The notes beneath the pieces are model-generated. The model saw nothing but the letters and a program-made list of their open reading frames with translations. It did no database searches and had not been told where the DNA came from. This document shows positions 4,789 through 5,206 of a DNA stretch of 5,206 bases, in pieces. Both the position numbers and the translations under genes were made by a program. The stretch comes from an uncultured Opitutia bacterium (GTDB lineage: Bacteria > Verrucomicrobiota > Verrucomicrobiia > Opitutales > UBA953), in assembly GCA_937875975.1 (NCBI GenBank), contig CALEEU010000397.1:1-5206 (forward strand), given 5' to 3'. The first letter of the stretch is position 1, and each line of letters begins with the position of its first letter.

Positions 4789-5206
4789 ATGCGCAAGCTG
4801 TCCACCCTCCTCCTGGCCCTCCTCGGATTCACCTCCGTCTCGGCCCAGAACCTCACCCTCGAAAAGGGTGACAACATCGCCTTCGTCGGCAGCGGCTTCG
4901 CCGACCGGCAGCAGCACCACGGGAATTTTGAGACGCTGATTCATCAGGCCTTCCCTCAGCACAACATCGTGGTTCGCAACCTCGGCTTCTCCGGTGACGA
5001 AGTCGGCGTGAAGCCCCACCGCTCCGACGAAGTCGCCGGCCTCGACTACTTCCTCAACATGAAGCCCGGTGCCTTGACCACCATGGTCGGCAAGACCGAG
5101 GTCACCTACCACGCCGGCGCCCACTTCCACGCCAACGTGATCTTCGCCTATTGGGGCTTCAACGAGTCCTTCGCTGGCCCGGCTGGTCTCGACACCTTCA
5201 AAACCA
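4789..5206 (+). CDS. Secreted SGNH-type protein, N-terminal part (runs off window)
   Basis: The first 139 residues are visible and the frame is open to the window edge. Residues 1-19 are a signal peptide (MRKLSTLLLALLGFTSVSA). The mature part begins with an SGNH-hydrolase fold: LEKGDNIAFVGSGFADRQQ (24-42) in the place of block I, VRNLGFSGDEV (62-72) as block II, and HFHANVIFAYWGFNESFAG (112-130) as block III with Gly123 and Asn125. Block I lacks the classical GDS: GSG (34-36) stands there, so Ser35 is the only candidate nucleophile, or catalysis has changed. In Planctomycetes and Verrucomicrobia this N-terminal domain is, from memory, usually fused to a long C-terminal part with a PQQ-dehydrogenase-like propeller, HEAT-like repeats and a c-type haem domain. 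That part would lie beyond this window. The ATG follows an A-rich leader without a Shine-Dalgarno sequence. Confidence 0.85.
   Translation, partial: MRKLSTLLLALLGFTSVSAQNLTLEKGDNIAFVGSGFADRQQHHGNFETLIHQAFPQHNIVVRNLGFSGDEVGVKPHRSDEVAGLDYFLNMKPGALTTMVGKTEVTYHAGAHFHANVIFAYWGFNESFAGPAGLDTFKT

Overview
The window is GC-rich bacterial DNA. It most resembles a member of the PVC superphylum, probably Verrucomicrobiota (Opitutales-like). This is an inference from protein families: a YHYH-domain secreted protein, a secreted SGNH hydrolase with a GLHD block III, and the N-terminal SGNH domain typical of the large secreted proteins of Planctomycetes and Verrucomicrobia. No rRNA or other decisive taxonomic marker is present.

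All four genes lie on the plus strand. They are a cytosolic aldo/keto reductase (52-1008), a 612-residue secreted YHYH-domain protein (1081-2919), a 236-residue secreted SGNH/GDSL hydrolase (3600-4310), and the first 139 residues of a second, different SGNH-type secreted protein that runs off the window (4789 onward). The last three begin with signal peptides and have no visible Shine-Dalgarno sequence; the reductase has a good one. The neighbourhood suggests secreted or cell-surface chemistry, perhaps de-esterification of polysaccharides. No pathway can be demonstrated from this stretch.

The two long gaps (2920-3599 and 4311-4788) are the unusual part. Each opens, 6 and 13 bases after a stop codon, with the same two-part cassette of about 285 bp. 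Part 1 is a 160-168 bp nested palindrome whose arms are built of a 7-bp repeat (RGCGGWT) and whose 38-nt centre is conserved. Part 2 is a 114-bp inverted pair of GTAG-headed hairpins with the architecture of a REPIN, that is two REP sequences of the kind mobilised by RAYT transposases. The first gap also holds a second pair of GTAG-headed hairpins with unrelated stems, a lone perfect hairpin preceded by CTAG, and three further tandem arrays that all have a 7-bp period but unrelated sequences. The second gap holds a five-tract G-quadruplex motif on the minus strand and a strong 44-bp hairpin just past the REPIN. No transposase gene is in the window. The most interesting signal is this repeat landscape rather than the proteins.
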